This document shows positions 15,055-23,420 of a stretch of 38,977 bases of DNA, piece after piece (position 1 is the first letter of the stretch; every line of letters begins with the position of its first letter). The notes beneath the pieces are model-generated. The model was not told the DNA's origin and made no database searches. It worked only from the letters and a program-made list of their open reading frames with translations. Both the position numbers and the translations under genes were made by a program. The stretch is taken from contig CAIUGM010000026.1 of the NCBI GenBank assembly GCA_903898675.1, positions 1-38,977 of the forward strand, in the 5' to 3' direction. This DNA is from an uncultured Verrucomicrobiota bacterium. Its GTDB lineage: Bacteria; Verrucomicrobiota; Verrucomicrobiia; Opitutales; Opitutaceae.

Positions 15055-16038
15055 TCAGAAATCAAACTGATCGATATTCCCCTTGTTGAAGATGAAGGGC
15101 TGGCCGAGGAGGATGTTGTCGCCGCGGATTTCGAAGGACCCGAGCGAGCCGGCCTGGAAGGTCTTGGCGCCGGGCTTAAGCTCGTCGCGGGCGAGGGCCA
15201 CGGCGGCGTAGACGGTCAGGTACCCGAGATCGCTGGTGTTCCAGAGCATGACGCTTTCGGTCACGCCTTCGTGGACGTAGCGCTTGTTCTCGTTGGGCAG
15301 GCCGAGGCCGATGACCTTCACCTGGCCGACTTTGCCCGCCTGCTTCACGGCCTCGGCGGCGCCGGGCGTGCCGGGCGTGCAGATCGCCACGATGACCTTC
15401 AGGTTGGGGTTCGCGCTCATCAGCGCGGTGGCCTCGGACTGGGCCTTGTCCTTGAGGTCGTCGCTCGGCCGCACGGCGACGAGTTTCATCTTCGGGTACT
15501 TCGCAGCGAGCCGCTCGTCGATCAGCTTCAGCCACTCGCGCTGGTTGCCGGCGGTGAGCGTGGCGGTGATGATGGCGAATTCGCCTTCGCTGCCGCAGAG
15601 CCGCGCCGCCTCGTCCAGCAAGCCCCAGGCGATGCCCTGCGGCGTGGCCTGGTTGACGAAGAACGAGCGCGCGTCCGGCAGCGCATCGGCGTCGTAGGTG
15701 ATGACCTTGATGCCCTGCTTCTGCGCCTTGCGGAGCGCGGTGGAGAGTCCCTCCTTGTTCTCGGCGGCGACGGTGATGACGTCCACGCCGAGGGTGATCC
15801 AGTTCTCGACGATTTCATTCTGCTTGGCCGCGTTGCTGTCGGTCGGGCCGTCGAAGAGCAGCTCGACGCCCAGCTCCTTCGCGGCCTTGTCGGCCCCGAC
15901 TTTGCAGGTGATGAAGTACGCGTTGCCCTTGGCCTTGGGCATCATGGTGATCATGAGCTTGCCGTCGGCCGCGCTGACGGAAGTGAGCCCGGCGAGCAGG
16001 CCGAGGACGAGCAGGATACGGGGGAGGGGATTTTTCAT
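15055..16038 (-). CDS. rhaS: Sugar ABC transporter periplasmic binding protein (RhaS-like)
   Basis: A 327-residue type I periplasmic binding protein with a signal peptide (ILLVLGLLAGLTSVSAAD). It has the layout of the rhamnose/AI-2 binding group: MITMMPKAKGNAYFITCKVGADKAAKELGVELLFDGPTDSNAAKQ, ITVAAENKEGLSTALRKAQKQGIKVITYDAD, and a GFELPNE-like VIGLGLPNENKRYV. Rhamnose is proposed because a mutarotase and transporter genes of the rhizobial rhaSTPQU kind lie on the same strand. It is the last gene of the operon, behind a 223-base gap holding a nested hairpin element, an unusual place for a binding protein. The ATG at 16038 is chosen; the longer frame from 16083 starts inside the neighbouring repeat. 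LsrB-type or fucose specificity remain possible. Confidence 0.85.
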   Translation of the reverse strand: MKNPLPRILLVLGLLAGLTSVSAADGKLMITMMPKAKGNAYFITCKVGADKAAKELGVELLFDGPTDSNAAKQNEIVENWITLGVDVITVAAENKEGLSTALRKAQKQGIKVITYDADALPDARSFFVNQATPQGIAWGLLDEAARLCGSEGEFAIITATLTAGNQREWLKLIDERLAAKYPKMKLVAVRPSDDLKDKAQSEATALMSANPNLKVIVAICTPGTPGAAEAVKQAGKVGQVKVIGLGLPNENKRYVHEGVTESVMLWNTSDLGYLTVYAAVALARDELKPGAKTFQAGSLGSFEIRGDNILLGQPFIFNKGNIDQFDF

Positions 16039-16066
16039 AGGGGTAGGAAAAGAAAGTCGGGCTGGT

Positions 16067-16249
16067 TTAACCACGGATTGCACGGATGCACACGGATAAA
16101 GGCAAAGGCGCAGAAGTTGAAACCACTAAAGGCCACCAAGTTTCCACTAACCCAATCCTCTGATATTAGTGAGCTCTTAGTGTGAATTAGTGGTTAACCC
16201 CTCCGGTTGTATTTCATGATCCGTGTCAATCCGTGCAATCCGTGGTCAA
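16067..16249. repeat. CCACGGATT hairpin element, copy 3, with a second element in its loop
   Basis: The outer arms 16067-16097 and 16219-16249 are 31 bases each and complementary with only three mismatches by eye. The loop carries another inverted repeat (16121-16195) of different sequence. The element fills nearly all the space between the permease and rhaS genes. Confidence 0.88.
16121..16195. repeat. AACCACTAA-type inner hairpin nested in copy 3
   Basis: The left arm AACCACTAAAGGCCACCAAG is matched on the right by CTTAGTGTGAATTAGTGGTT. The same type of word recurs in the loops of the elements at 28185 (GTAGTGGT) and 29768 (AACCACTAATGGCCACTAAG). Confidence 0.7.
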
Positions 16250-16261
16250 AAAAGGATTGGA

Positions 16262-17302
16262 CTATGTTCTGCGGTGCCGTGAGCGGAAGCTTGACCAAAG
16301 TTTTGGCAGCACGCTCCCGGTCAGGGCGAGGAGCAGCAGGGCGCCCGTCAGCAGGCCGGACATTTCCTCGGCGGCGTTCAGCCGGATCACGACCGGCAGG
16401 CAGGCGAGGCCGTTCTTCAGGACGGCGATGGCGGCGACGCCGAGCAGCGTGCCCGTGACACTGCCGCGTCCGCCAAAGATGCTCGTGCCGCCGAGGACGA
16501 CCGCAGTGATCGCGAACAACTCGTAGCCCGTGCCCGCGTCAGCCTTGGCCTGGCCGAGCCGGGCGGTGTAGATCAACGCCGCGAGGGCGGCGATAAGTCC
16601 GGCCAGCACGTACACCTGGGCGACGCGCCGCTCGACCGGCAACCCGGCGTAGCGGGCGCCCTCGGGGGAGAACCCGATGGTGCGGAACGCGCGCCCCCAC
16701 GTGGTACGGTGCACCAGCAGCCAGATCGCCGCCGCCACGAGCGCGAACAGCCACGCCTGCGTCGGCAGCCCGAGCCAGCGTTCCTGGCCGAAGAAAAGGA
16801 ATCCCGCCGGGAAATCCGTATAGGTGACGGCGCCGTGCGTGATGGCCTCGGCCAGGCCGCGGAAAAGCGAGTAGGTGCCGAGCGTCACGATCAGCGGCGG
16901 CAGGCGCAGCCGGGTGATCAGCGTGGCGTTGAGTCCGCCCCCGAGCGCGCCCGCGACCAGCGTCAGCGCGGCGGCGGCCGGGATCGACAGGCCGCCATCG
17001 TGCCAGAGTTTGCCGAAGAGGATCGCGCAGAGCCCGAGCAGCGAGCCCACCGAAAGATCGATGCCCGCCGTCAGGATCACCGGGGTCAGCGCCAGCGCGA
17101 GCAGGCCGATTTCGCACGAGTGCCGCAGGATGTCGAACTGCCGGTCCAGCGTGCCAAAGCCCACCACCGTACCCCGCCGGTTGGTGGTGGTCCCATAATG
17201 ATAAAAGAAGAACCATTCGGCCACCAGCACCACGAAGAGCAGCGTCTCGTAGCGGAGCACGACGGATTTCCAGCCGGCGGAATGGGATCCTGAGGCATTC
17301 AT
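16262..17302 (-). CDS. rhaQ: Sugar ABC transporter permease (RhaQ/RhaP-like)
   Basis: A 346-residue inner-membrane permease of the branched-chain/ribose type (BPD_transp_2), with about 8-10 membrane segments. The signature VILTAGIDLSVGSLLGLCAI near residues 76-95 is the conserved permease motif of this family. LPPLIVTLGTYSLFRGLAEAI and ITAVVLGGTSIFGGRGSVTGTLLG are the other hallmark blocks; the last contacts the ATPase. It pairs with the second permease encoded at 17404-18333 to form a heterodimeric channel, as in rhizobial RhaPQ. Which of the two corresponds to RhaP or RhaQ was not determined. It is separated from its partner by a CCACGGATT hairpin and from the binding-protein gene by another. 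Confidence 0.85.
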   Translation of the reverse strand: MNASGSHSAGWKSVVLRYETLLFVVLVAEWFFFYHYGTTTNRRGTVVGFGTLDRQFDILRHSCEIGLLALALTPVILTAGIDLSVGSLLGLCAILFGKLWHDGGLSIPAAAALTLVAGALGGGLNATLITRLRLPPLIVTLGTYSLFRGLAEAITHGAVTYTDFPAGFLFFGQERWLGLPTQAWLFALVAAAIWLLVHRTTWGRAFRTIGFSPEGARYAGLPVERRVAQVYVLAGLIAALAALIYTARLGQAKADAGTGYELFAITAVVLGGTSIFGGRGSVTGTLLGVAAIAVLKNGLACLPVVIRLNAAEEMSGLLTGALLLLALTGSVLPKLWSSFRSRHRRT

Positions 17303-17313
17303 GGCCGGAGTAG

Positions 17314-17407
17314 TGGACCACGGATTACACGGATTGACACGGATGGGTATTCACTGTCGGCCAAGCTGGGTGTTTTATCCGTGTTCATCTGTGTAATCCG
17401 TGGTCAA
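17314..17407. repeat. CCACGGATT hairpin element, copy 4, inside the transporter operon
   Basis: The left arm starts GTGGACCACGGATTACACGG and the right arm (17377-17407) ends TAATCCGTGGTCAA. The TGA stop of the upstream permease gene (complement of 17404-17406) lies inside the last bases of the right arm, so the gene and the element overlap. Confidence 0.88.
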
Positions 17408-18333
17408 AACTTCTGTTTTCTTTGCCGTACCCCATCCGCCACAACGGCCAGCAAAATGATCGCGCCCTGGATGGCTTTTTCCCAGTAGGCCTCGATGTGC
17501 AGGTGGGTGAGGGCGGGGGAGACGCACGCCAGCAGCAGCAGGCCGGCGAAGGCGCCCCAGAGATTGCCGCGGCCGCCGGAGATCGCCACGCCGCCCACGA
17601 CGACGGCGGCGATGACCTTCAATTCCAGGCCCGCGCCGACCATCGGCTGCACCTGCGGGGACTGCACGAGGTTCATCGTCGCGGCGAGGCCGGTCAGCGC
17701 GCCCAGCAGGACGAACACCAGGAACGTCACGAGCTGCGGCCGGATGCCGGCGAGCCGCGCCGCCTCGGCGTCGGTGCCCACCGCATAAACCCAGCGGCCT
17801 GCGGCGAGGTGCCGCATCGCCAGCCCGAACGCCACCAGCAGGGCGAGCGCGGCCCCGACCAGCGTCCACTGGCCCGCGGCCTGGCTGAGCCCGAACCATT
17901 GCACGCTGTCGGGCAGGTTCACAAACGCACCCTGCCGCACGAGGTTCAGGCCCTGCCGCAGGGTGACCATCGTCGCGAGCGTCACGACGATCGACGGCAG
18001 CCGCAACCCGGCCACGAGCACGCCGTTGACCGCGCCGAGCAGCGCGCCGAGGGCCGCGGAGGCCGGCACCACCATGGCGAGGGGCCAGCCGCGCGCCGCG
18101 AGCAAGGCGGCGCAGACACTGCACACGGAGAATTGCGAACCGACCGAGATGTCGATCTGCCGGCAGATGATGACGAGCACCATGCCGCACGCGACGACCA
18201 GCGTCGGGGCCTCGCGGGTCGCGAGCGAGAGCAGCGGCTGCGGCTGGTAGAACGCGGGCGCAAACCCGGCGAGCCCGAGCAGGACGAGGCCCAGCGCGAG
18301 CGTGACGGAGATTTCGCGAAAATACCGTTTCAT
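17404..18333 (-). CDS. rhaP: Sugar ABC transporter permease (RhaP-like)
   Basis: A 309-residue membrane protein of the same family as the neighbouring permease. Signature blocks are LVVACGMVLVIICRQIDISVGSQFSVC near residues 45-70, RLPSIVVTLATMVTLRQGLN, and IAAVVVGGVAISGGRGNLWGAFAG. About eight to ten hydrophobic segments are visible. Its ATG overlaps the TGA of the ATPase gene as ATGA (18330-18333), so translation is coupled. The C-terminus RQRKQKF ends at a TGA that belongs to the adjacent hairpin element. It would form the translocation channel with the second permease and be powered by the ATPase encoded just upstream. Confidence 0.87.
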   Translation of the reverse strand: MKRYFREISVTLALGLVLLGLAGFAPAFYQPQPLLSLATREAPTLVVACGMVLVIICRQIDISVGSQFSVCSVCAALLAARGWPLAMVVPASAALGALLGAVNGVLVAGLRLPSIVVTLATMVTLRQGLNLVRQGAFVNLPDSVQWFGLSQAAGQWTLVGAALALLVAFGLAMRHLAAGRWVYAVGTDAEAARLAGIRPQLVTFLVFVLLGALTGLAATMNLVQSPQVQPMVGAGLELKVIAAVVVGGVAISGGRGNLWGAFAGLLLLACVSPALTHLHIEAYWEKAIQGAIILLAVVADGVRQRKQKF

Positions 18334-19856
18334 GCCGGGTCGGGCCTCTCGTTCTGGCCCAGGGCCGCGGCCATCACGGCCGCCGCCGGTGAGCCGCCGG
18401 GCAGTACGGCGGTCAGCGTGCCGCCGCGCATGACGCCGATCCGGTCGCTCATGCCGAGCACCTCCGGCAGGTCGCTGGAAATCATGATCACCGCCAGACC
18501 GTCCTTCGCCAGCTGGCGGATGATCCGGTGAATCTCGCTCTTGGCGCCGACGTCCACGCCTTGCGTCGGCTCGTCGAGGATGAGCAGTCGCGGTTGCGTC
18601 GCGAGCCAGCGGGCGAGGGAAACTTTTTGCTGGTTGCCGCCGCTCAGGCTGCCGCCGGGGGCGTCGGGGCCGGCGGTCTTGATGGCCAGGTCGCGGATGA
18701 AATCCCGCGCCAGTCCCTGCTCGGCCGCGCCGCGCAGCCAGCCGCCCGGAAACAACCGGCGGTGCACCGCCATCGTCATGTTCTGCGCGATGGGCATCTC
18801 GAGCACGACGCCGTGCCGGCGGCGGTCCTCGGGCACGTAGGCGATGCCCCGGGCCACCGCTTCCGGCGGCGAACGCGGCGCGAGGCGCTCGCGGTTCAGG
18901 GTGATTTCGCCGGCATCGGCCGGCGTCAGCCCGAAGAGGATGCGGGCCAGCTCGGTGCGGCCCGCGCCGACGAGCCCGGCCACGCCGAAGATCTCGCCGG
19001 CCCTTACCTCGAAACTGACGCCATGCACGCCGGACGCGGCGCAACCCACGCCGCGCAGCGTCAGGACCGGTTCGCCGGGCGCGGACTCCGCCGGCGGATA
19101 GATCTGCGCGACCTCGCGGCCGACCATCAACTTGATCAGCCCGGCCTCGGTGACCTCGTTGAGTCCGTGCGTCCCCACGCTCTGGCCGTCGCGCAGCACG
19201 GTGACGCGGTCGGCCAGCGCGAAGATTTCCTCCAGCCGGTGGGAGATGTAGATCACGCCCACGCCGGCGGCGCGCAACTCGCGCACGACGGTGAACAGCC
19301 GCTCCTGCTCGCGCTGGGTGAGCGAGGCGGTCGGTTCGTCCATGACCACGATGCGGGCGCCGGCGCCGATGGCGCAGGCGATCTCCACCAGCTGCTGCTC
19401 GGGCATCGAGAGCGTCCGTACCTCGGCGGCCGGGGCGATGCTGGCACCGACCTGCTGCAACAGCTGCGCGGCGCGCCGGTGGCGGGCGCCCCAGTCGACG
19501 CGGCGCATCGCCCCGGCCGGCTCGAGCCGGAGCCCGATGTTTTCGGCCACGGTGAGATCGGGGAACAACGCCGGCGACTGGTAAATGCACGCGATGCCCA
19601 GTTGCTGCGCGAGCGCCGGCGTCAGGCCGTCGAGCGTCCGGCCCGCGACGGTGATCTCGCCGGCGTCCGGCCGGTGCGCGCCGGTGATGATCTTGATGAG
19701 GGTGCTCTTGCCCGCGCCGTTTTCGCCGAGCAGCGCGTGCACCTCGCCGGCCCGCAGGTCGAAGTCCACGCCGCGCAGGGCGCGGACGCCGCCGTAGCTT
19801 TTGGCCGCGCGGCGCAGGGAGAGAAGCGGGGAAGGGGTGGGACTGGCCGCGGCCAT
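18330..19856 (-). CDS. rhaT: Sugar ABC transporter ATPase with two nucleotide-binding domains (RhaT-like)
   Basis: A 508-residue fused ATPase typical of monosaccharide importers (RbsA/XylG/RhaT class). Domain 1 has Walker A LGENGAGKSTLI near residue 40, a signature in the variant form LSMPEQQLVEIA, and Walker B IVVMDEPTAS. Domain 2 has a degenerate Walker A (VAGLVGAGRTELAR), a full signature LSGGNQQKVSLARWLA, and LLILDEPTQGVDVGAK. One weakened site per pair is normal for this class. The ATG at 19856 gives MAAASPTPSPLLSLRRAAKSYGG, where homology begins; longer frames upstream run over the mutarotase gene. It follows rhaM by 38 bases and overlaps the permease gene by four. Confidence 0.9.
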   Translation of the reverse strand: MAAASPTPSPLLSLRRAAKSYGGVRALRGVDFDLRAGEVHALLGENGAGKSTLIKIITGAHRPDAGEITVAGRTLDGLTPALAQQLGIACIYQSPALFPDLTVAENIGLRLEPAGAMRRVDWGARHRRAAQLLQQVGASIAPAAEVRTLSMPEQQLVEIACAIGAGARIVVMDEPTASLTQREQERLFTVVRELRAAGVGVIYISHRLEEIFALADRVTVLRDGQSVGTHGLNEVTEAGLIKLMVGREVAQIYPPAESAPGEPVLTLRGVGCAASGVHGVSFEVRAGEIFGVAGLVGAGRTELARILFGLTPADAGEITLNRERLAPRSPPEAVARGIAYVPEDRRRHGVVLEMPIAQNMTMAVHRRLFPGGWLRGAAEQGLARDFIRDLAIKTAGPDAPGGSLSGGNQQKVSLARWLATQPRLLILDEPTQGVDVGAKSEIHRIIRQLAKDGLAVIMISSDLPEVLGMSDRIGVMRGGTLTAVLPGGSPAAAVMAAALGQNERPDPA

Positions 19857-19894
19857 GGGTGGGAAACGCGCGCACACCACCAGCGCCGGGAGGT

Positions 19895-20209
19895 TCAGTC
19901 GAGATGAAACATTTCCGTGAGGTCCACCGCGACCGGGCTGCCGTCCGGGTTGGCCGGCATGAGTTCGCGCATGAACCGCCACCACCGCTGGCAGACCTCG
20001 GTCCCGGCCACGGCCTGCCACCGGGCCTCATCCTCGATCTCGACGTAGCCGAACAACTGCCGGGTGGCCGGATGCAGGAAGATGGAATAATTGTGGCTGC
20101 CGTGATCGCGCAGCACGGTGGCGAGCTCCGTCCAGATTGGCTGGTGCCGCCGGGCGTATTCCTGCTCCTGGCCGGGGGCCACCGACATGACAAAGGCTTT
20201 GCGGATCAT
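19895..20209 (-). CDS. rhaM: L-rhamnose mutarotase
   Basis: A 104-residue protein, the same length as E. coli RhaM (YiiL) and rhizobial RhaU. It interconverts alpha- and beta-L-rhamnose so that isomerase and transporter get the right anomer. Near-identical blocks are [20 protein letters not shown] (containing the active-site His), [17 protein letters not shown] and [10 protein letters not shown]. The ATG at 20209 starts exactly at the homology. It is the first gene of the minus-strand transporter operon, as a mutarotase is the usual partner of this ABC system in rhizobia. This is the strongest single argument that the transporter carries rhamnose. Confidence 0.96.
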   Translation of the reverse strand: MIRKAFVMSVAPGQEQEYARRHQPIWTELATVLRDHGSHNYSIFLHPATRQLFGYVEIEDEARWQAVAGTEVCQRWWRFMRELMPANPDGSPVAVDLTEMFHLD

Positions 20210-20355
20210 GGGTGCAATGGATCCTGCGCAAATGCGCCCGTATGCCACGTTCAAAATTTTCGGCCGGGCCGTTTGATTAAAGGTGTTGCCCGGGGCGCGC
20301 CGGCGACAAAGCCTGCGAACCGGACCCGCCCCGTTTCCCCCTCCCCCGTGCTCCC
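20210..20355. promoter_or_regulatory. Divergent promoter region between rhaM operon and GH53 gene
   Basis: 146 bases between divergent starts. Visible symmetric pieces are GCGCA-AA-TGCGC near 20226-20237, an AAAATTTT block ending at 20260, CGGCC-G-GGCCG at 20261-20271, and TTTGATTAA at 20272-20280. The last matches seven of nine bases of one arm of the palindrome upstream of the DeoR gene. No confident -35/-10 pair. Confidence 0.4.
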
Positions 20356-21477
20356 ATGAAAAGCTCCGCCTGGCTTCGGCTGCTGTTTTTGATCGTCCTC
20401 CCGCTCGCCGCCCACGCGCAGCAATACACGGATTATGCCTTTGGCGCCGACCTGTCGTTTCTCAAGCAGGCGGAGGACCACGGCAAAAAATTCAAGGACG
20501 GCGGCGTGGCCAAGCCGGGCCTGCAGATCTTCCGCGACCACGGCTACAATTACATCCGCCTCCGCATCTGCGTCGAACCCGTGGCGTACGGCCTGCCCAA
20601 CGACCTCGCCTACACCATCGCGCTGGCCAAACAGGCCAAGGCGCTCGGGTTCAAGTTTGTCCTCAGCTTCCATTACTCCAACGCCTGGGCCGACCCGACC
20701 GGCGAGCCCACGCCCAAGGCGTGGCAGGGCCTCGCGCCCGAGCAGCTGGTGGAGGCGATTTTCACGCACACGCGCGACACCATCGCCGCCTGCCGCGAGG
20801 CCGGGGTGATGCCGGACATCGTCGGGGTCGGCAACGAGATCACCAACGGTTTCTGCTGGCCGGTCGGCAGGCTGCCGGAAAACTGGGACAACCTCGCGGC
20901 GATGGTGTACGCCGGCATCAATGGCGTCGACGCCGGCCGCGGCAACACGCGCCGGCCGCGGATCCTCCTGCATGTCGACCACGGCGGCGACGTGCGCGAC
21001 ACGAAGCGGTTCTTCGACAAGATCGCGGACTATGGCATTCCCTACGACATCGTCGGCGTCTCGTTCTACCCGTGGTCGCACGGCACGCTGGTCGACCTGC
21101 GCGCCAACTGCCGGTTCATCGCCGAGGAACTGCAGAAGGACGTCGTGGTGATGGAGACGGGGGCCTACTGGAAGCCGAGCCCCTACTTCCAGCAGAGCCC
21201 GCCGCCGTTTCCCGAGACGCCCGAGGGCCAGAAGCAGTGGTTCGCGGCGGTCAATGAGGTCGTCATGGCCACGCCGCACGGCCGGGGGAAGGGCGTGTTC
21301 TGGTGGGAGCCGGCGGCCGAGCGCGATCTCGTGGCGCGGGGATTTTTTGACGACGACGGCAACGCATTGCCGGTGTTCGAGGCATTCCATGCCTACACGC
21401 GCCCGGCCCAGCGGGTCGACGGCCAGTTTCCGGTCACCACGCCGCCGGCGGCGCTCCACTTCGGTCCGAATCGTTGA
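20356..21477 (+). CDS. GH53 arabinogalactan endo-beta-1,4-galactanase
   Basis: A 373-residue secreted glycoside hydrolase of family 53, which cuts beta-1,4-galactan chains. The signal peptide [22 protein letters not shown] is followed at once by [22 protein letters not shown], the family start. [15 protein letters not shown] and [14 protein letters not shown] follow. The acid/base is Glu161 in [10 protein letters not shown] and the nucleophile is Glu267 in VVMETGAYW, on the strands expected for clan [12 protein letters not shown] near 312 is also typical. The product would be galacto-oligosaccharides from pectin side chains, fitting the neighbouring rhamnose and galacturonate genes. It is divergent from the transporter operon and followed by the esterase gene within about 12 bases. 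Confidence 0.93.
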   Translation: MKSSAWLRLLFLIVLPLAAHAQQYTDYAFGADLSFLKQAEDHGKKFKDGGVAKPGLQIFRDHGYNYIRLRICVEPVAYGLPNDLAYTIALAKQAKALGFKFVLSFHYSNAWADPTGEPTPKAWQGLAPEQLVEAIFTHTRDTIAACREAGVMPDIVGVGNEITNGFCWPVGRLPENWDNLAAMVYAGINGVDAGRGNTRRPRILLHVDHGGDVRDTKRFFDKIADYGIPYDIVGVSFYPWSHGTLVDLRANCRFIAEELQKDVVVMETGAYWKPSPYFQQSPPPFPETPEGQKQWFAAVNEVVMATPHGRGKGVFWWEPAAERDLVARGFFDDDGNALPVFEAFHAYTRPAQRVDGQFPVTTPPAALHFGPNR

Positions 21478-21489
21478 TCCATGCTCCCC

Positions 21490-22365
21490 ATGAAAACCAA
21501 ACTCACCGTCCTGTTTCTTTTCCTTGGCCAGCTGCTCGTGGCGGCCGCGGCCCCCGCGGAAGCGCCGCTGGTGATTCCCGTCTGGCCCGGCGACGCACCG
21601 GGCTCCGAGGGCAAGGTGGGGGAGGAGAAGGTGCGGTTGAGCGGCGAGGGCGAGCATGTCGTGTCGGGGATTCATCATCCCTCGCTGACGGTTTACCTGC
21701 CCCCGAAAAACCAGGCCACGGGCGCCGCGGTGGTGATCTGCCCCGGTGGCGGTCACCGTGAACTCTGGATGGACCACGAGGGCTACCGGGTTGCCCGCTG
21801 GTTTGCCGGCCACGGCGTCGCGGCCTTCATTCTGAAATACCGCCTCGCCGCCGAGGAAGGGTCTACTTATCAGGTCGCGGTTCATTCGCTCGCCGACGCC
21901 CAGCGCGCCATCCGGCTCGTCCGCAGCCGCGCCGCCGAGTGGGGCGTCGACCCGGCCCGGGTCGGCATCATCGGTTTTTCCGCCGGCGGGGAAGTGGCCG
22001 CGCTCGCGGGAATGCACTCCCTGGCCGCCGTGCCGGCGGCGACCGATCCGGTGGAACGGCAGGACAGCCGGCCGGCTTTCCAGGGGCTCATTTACCCGGG
22101 CCATGCGACCACGATCATTCCCGCCGCGGGCGATCCGCCGGCGTTTCTCGTCTGCGGCTACGACGATGAGCCCCGCATCTCCGAGGAACTCGCCCGCGTC
22201 TACCTGCGGTTCCGGCAGGCCGGCGTCCCCGCCGAACTGCACATCTACACGGGCGCCGGCCACGGCTTCGGCTTTCGCGACACCAACTTCTTCCCCGCCG
22301 GCGCCTGGCCGGAACGCTTCCATGAGTGGCTGACCGACCGCGGGTTTCTCGGCGCGGCGCATTGA
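21490..22365 (+). CDS. Exported alpha/beta-hydrolase, acetyl-esterase type
   Basis: About 291 residues of the esterase/lipase superfamily used for carbohydrate deacylation. The signal peptide is MKTKLTVLFLFLGQLLVAAAAPAEA. VVICPGGGHRELW supplies the oxyanion-hole glycines. The nucleophile Ser lies in VGIIGFSAGGEVA, an Asp in FLVCGYDDEPR, and the His in TGAGHGFGF, giving a complete triad. It probably removes acetyl or similar groups from pectic or hemicellulosic oligosaccharides; the exact ester is not readable. The gene follows GH53 closely and is likely cotranscribed. A second ATG three codons earlier (21481) is equally possible as the start. Confidence 0.83.
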   Translation: MKTKLTVLFLFLGQLLVAAAAPAEAPLVIPVWPGDAPGSEGKVGEEKVRLSGEGEHVVSGIHHPSLTVYLPPKNQATGAAVVICPGGGHRELWMDHEGYRVARWFAGHGVAAFILKYRLAAEEGSTYQVAVHSLADAQRAIRLVRSRAAEWGVDPARVGIIGFSAGGEVAALAGMHSLAAVPAATDPVERQDSRPAFQGLIYPGHATTIIPAAGDPPAFLVCGYDDEPRISEELARVYLRFRQAGVPAELHIYTGAGHGFGFRDTNFFPAGAWPERFHEWLTDRGFLGAAH

Positions 22366-22384
22366 GGAGGGGGTAAGAGCTGGT

Positions 22385-22500
22385 TTGTCATCCTGAGCAA
22401 CGCGAAGGATCCACGCGTTCGGACGCGATGCCACGCTCGAAGCCGTCTGGATGGTCCTGTCGCCTGCGGCTCGGTAACTTCGCTACGCTCAGAATGACAA
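22385..22500. repeat. GTCATCCTGAGC / AGAATGAC hairpin element, copy 1
   Basis: The left end is TTGTCATCCTGAGCAACGCG and the right end CGCTACGCTCAGAATGACAA, imperfect complements with a GC-rich middle. A second copy at 33839-33922 has the same terminal words. Confidence 0.85.
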
Positions 22501-22575
22501 CCGCGCTTGCGAGAATGCGCGACAATCCTCCTTCGCCAAGGCTACGGAGGAGAGGCCCGCCAGCGGTCCTCAAAG

Positions 22576-22597
22576 ATATGATTGACCTCAATCATAT
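22576..22597. promoter_or_regulatory. Perfect palindrome, likely operator of the DeoR regulator
   Basis: ATATGATTGA-CC-TCAATCATAT: 10-base arms with a 2-base centre, 21 bases before the ATG of the DeoR-family gene. AT-rich in a GC-rich setting and positioned to overlap a promoter, it is a good candidate for the regulator's own binding site (autoregulation). One loosely similar half-site occurs at 20272-20280. Confidence 0.7.
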
Positions 22598-22618
22598 AAC
22601 AGCCTTCGCTTTTCAGCC

Positions 22619-23398
22619 ATGCGTGTGCCCCAGCATCTGGTCGACCGTCGCCGCGAGGAGCTGCGCGCCCTCATCCGGCGCGACGGCTTCCTGCCGGTGG
22701 CGGAGATCTGCCGGCGCCTGGGGGTGTCCGAGGCGACCGCCCGCCGCGACCTGATCGCGGTCGAGGCCGGCGGCCACATCACCCGGACCTACGGCGGCGC
22801 GCTGGCGGACTACAACAGCGCCTTCGCCTCGCTCGACGAGCGCTCGGGCCGCGCCCGCCCGGCCAAGGCCCGGATCGCCGAGGCCGCCGTGGCGCGGATT
22901 CCCCGCTCGGGCACGATCTTCCTCGACGCCGGCACGACCATCCAGGCGGTCGCCCGGTCGCTGACCCGCCGGCGCGACCTGACCCACCTCGTGGTCGCCA
23001 CCAACAGCCTCGCCGCCGCGTCGGTCCTCGCGGGTGCCGCGGGCGTGGAGCTGCACGTCGTCGGTGGCATGTTCCTCAACCGGCAGGCGGCCCTGATGGG
23101 CGCGCGCGCCATCCGCGCCCTCGACGACTGGGTGTTCGACGCGGCCTTCCTGAGCGGGCAGGCGATGGATGCGAGCGGGATCAGCAATTCCCACGAGAGC
23201 ATAGCCGATTTCCAGAAGGCGGTCCTGCGCCAATCCACCCGCATCTACTTTTGCCTCGACGCCTCCAAGCTCGGCCGCGCCACGCCGCATCCCGTCGCAC
23301 CCTGGAAACAATTGACCGCCCTCATCACCGACGCCCCCGCCAAGCGGCTCGCCGCGCACGGCATCACGCTCCCGCCCGCCAGGCTCCACCGGGCCTAA
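22619..23398 (+). CDS. DeoR-family transcriptional regulator (likely rhamnose/deoxysugar)
   Basis: 259 residues, the family length. The N-terminal winged helix reads [29 protein letters not shown] at about 20-48. The typical wing motif ITRTYGGAL follows. The C-terminal sugar-phosphate-sensing domain has [18 protein letters not shown] near 98-115, [15 protein letters not shown], and [16 protein letters not shown] near the end. DeoR members are usually repressors released by a phosphorylated sugar. Here the effector is likely rhamnulose-1-P or a related ketose-1-P because it heads the isomerase/aldolase genes. A rhizobial parallel exists in RhaR, also DeoR-type. A perfect palindrome lies directly upstream. 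The isomerase gene starts 22 bases downstream, so the regulator is probably cotranscribed with it. Confidence 0.9.
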   Translation: MRVPQHLVDRRREELRALIRRDGFLPVAEICRRLGVSEATARRDLIAVEAGGHITRTYGGALADYNSAFASLDERSGRARPAKARIAEAAVARIPRSGTIFLDAGTTIQAVARSLTRRRDLTHLVVATNSLAAASVLAGAAGVELHVVGGMFLNRQAALMGARAIRALDDWVFDAAFLSGQAMDASGISNSHESIADFQKAVLRQSTRIYFCLDASKLGRATPHPVAPWKQLTALITDAPAKRLAAHGITLPPARLHRA

Positions 23399-23420
23399 CC
23401 ACTTTCCCTTTCACTCTCCC

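Noticed and set aside
18334-20193. A long minus-strand frame continuous with the RhaP-like permease, upstream of its ATG
   Set aside because: The upstream part is an out-of-frame reading of the ATPase and mutarotase genes; permease homology begins only at the ATG at 18333.
20251-22434. A 727-codon open frame on the minus strand over GH53 and the esterase
   Set aside because: Shadow of two recognised plus-strand genes; composition is typical of an antisense GC-rich frame.
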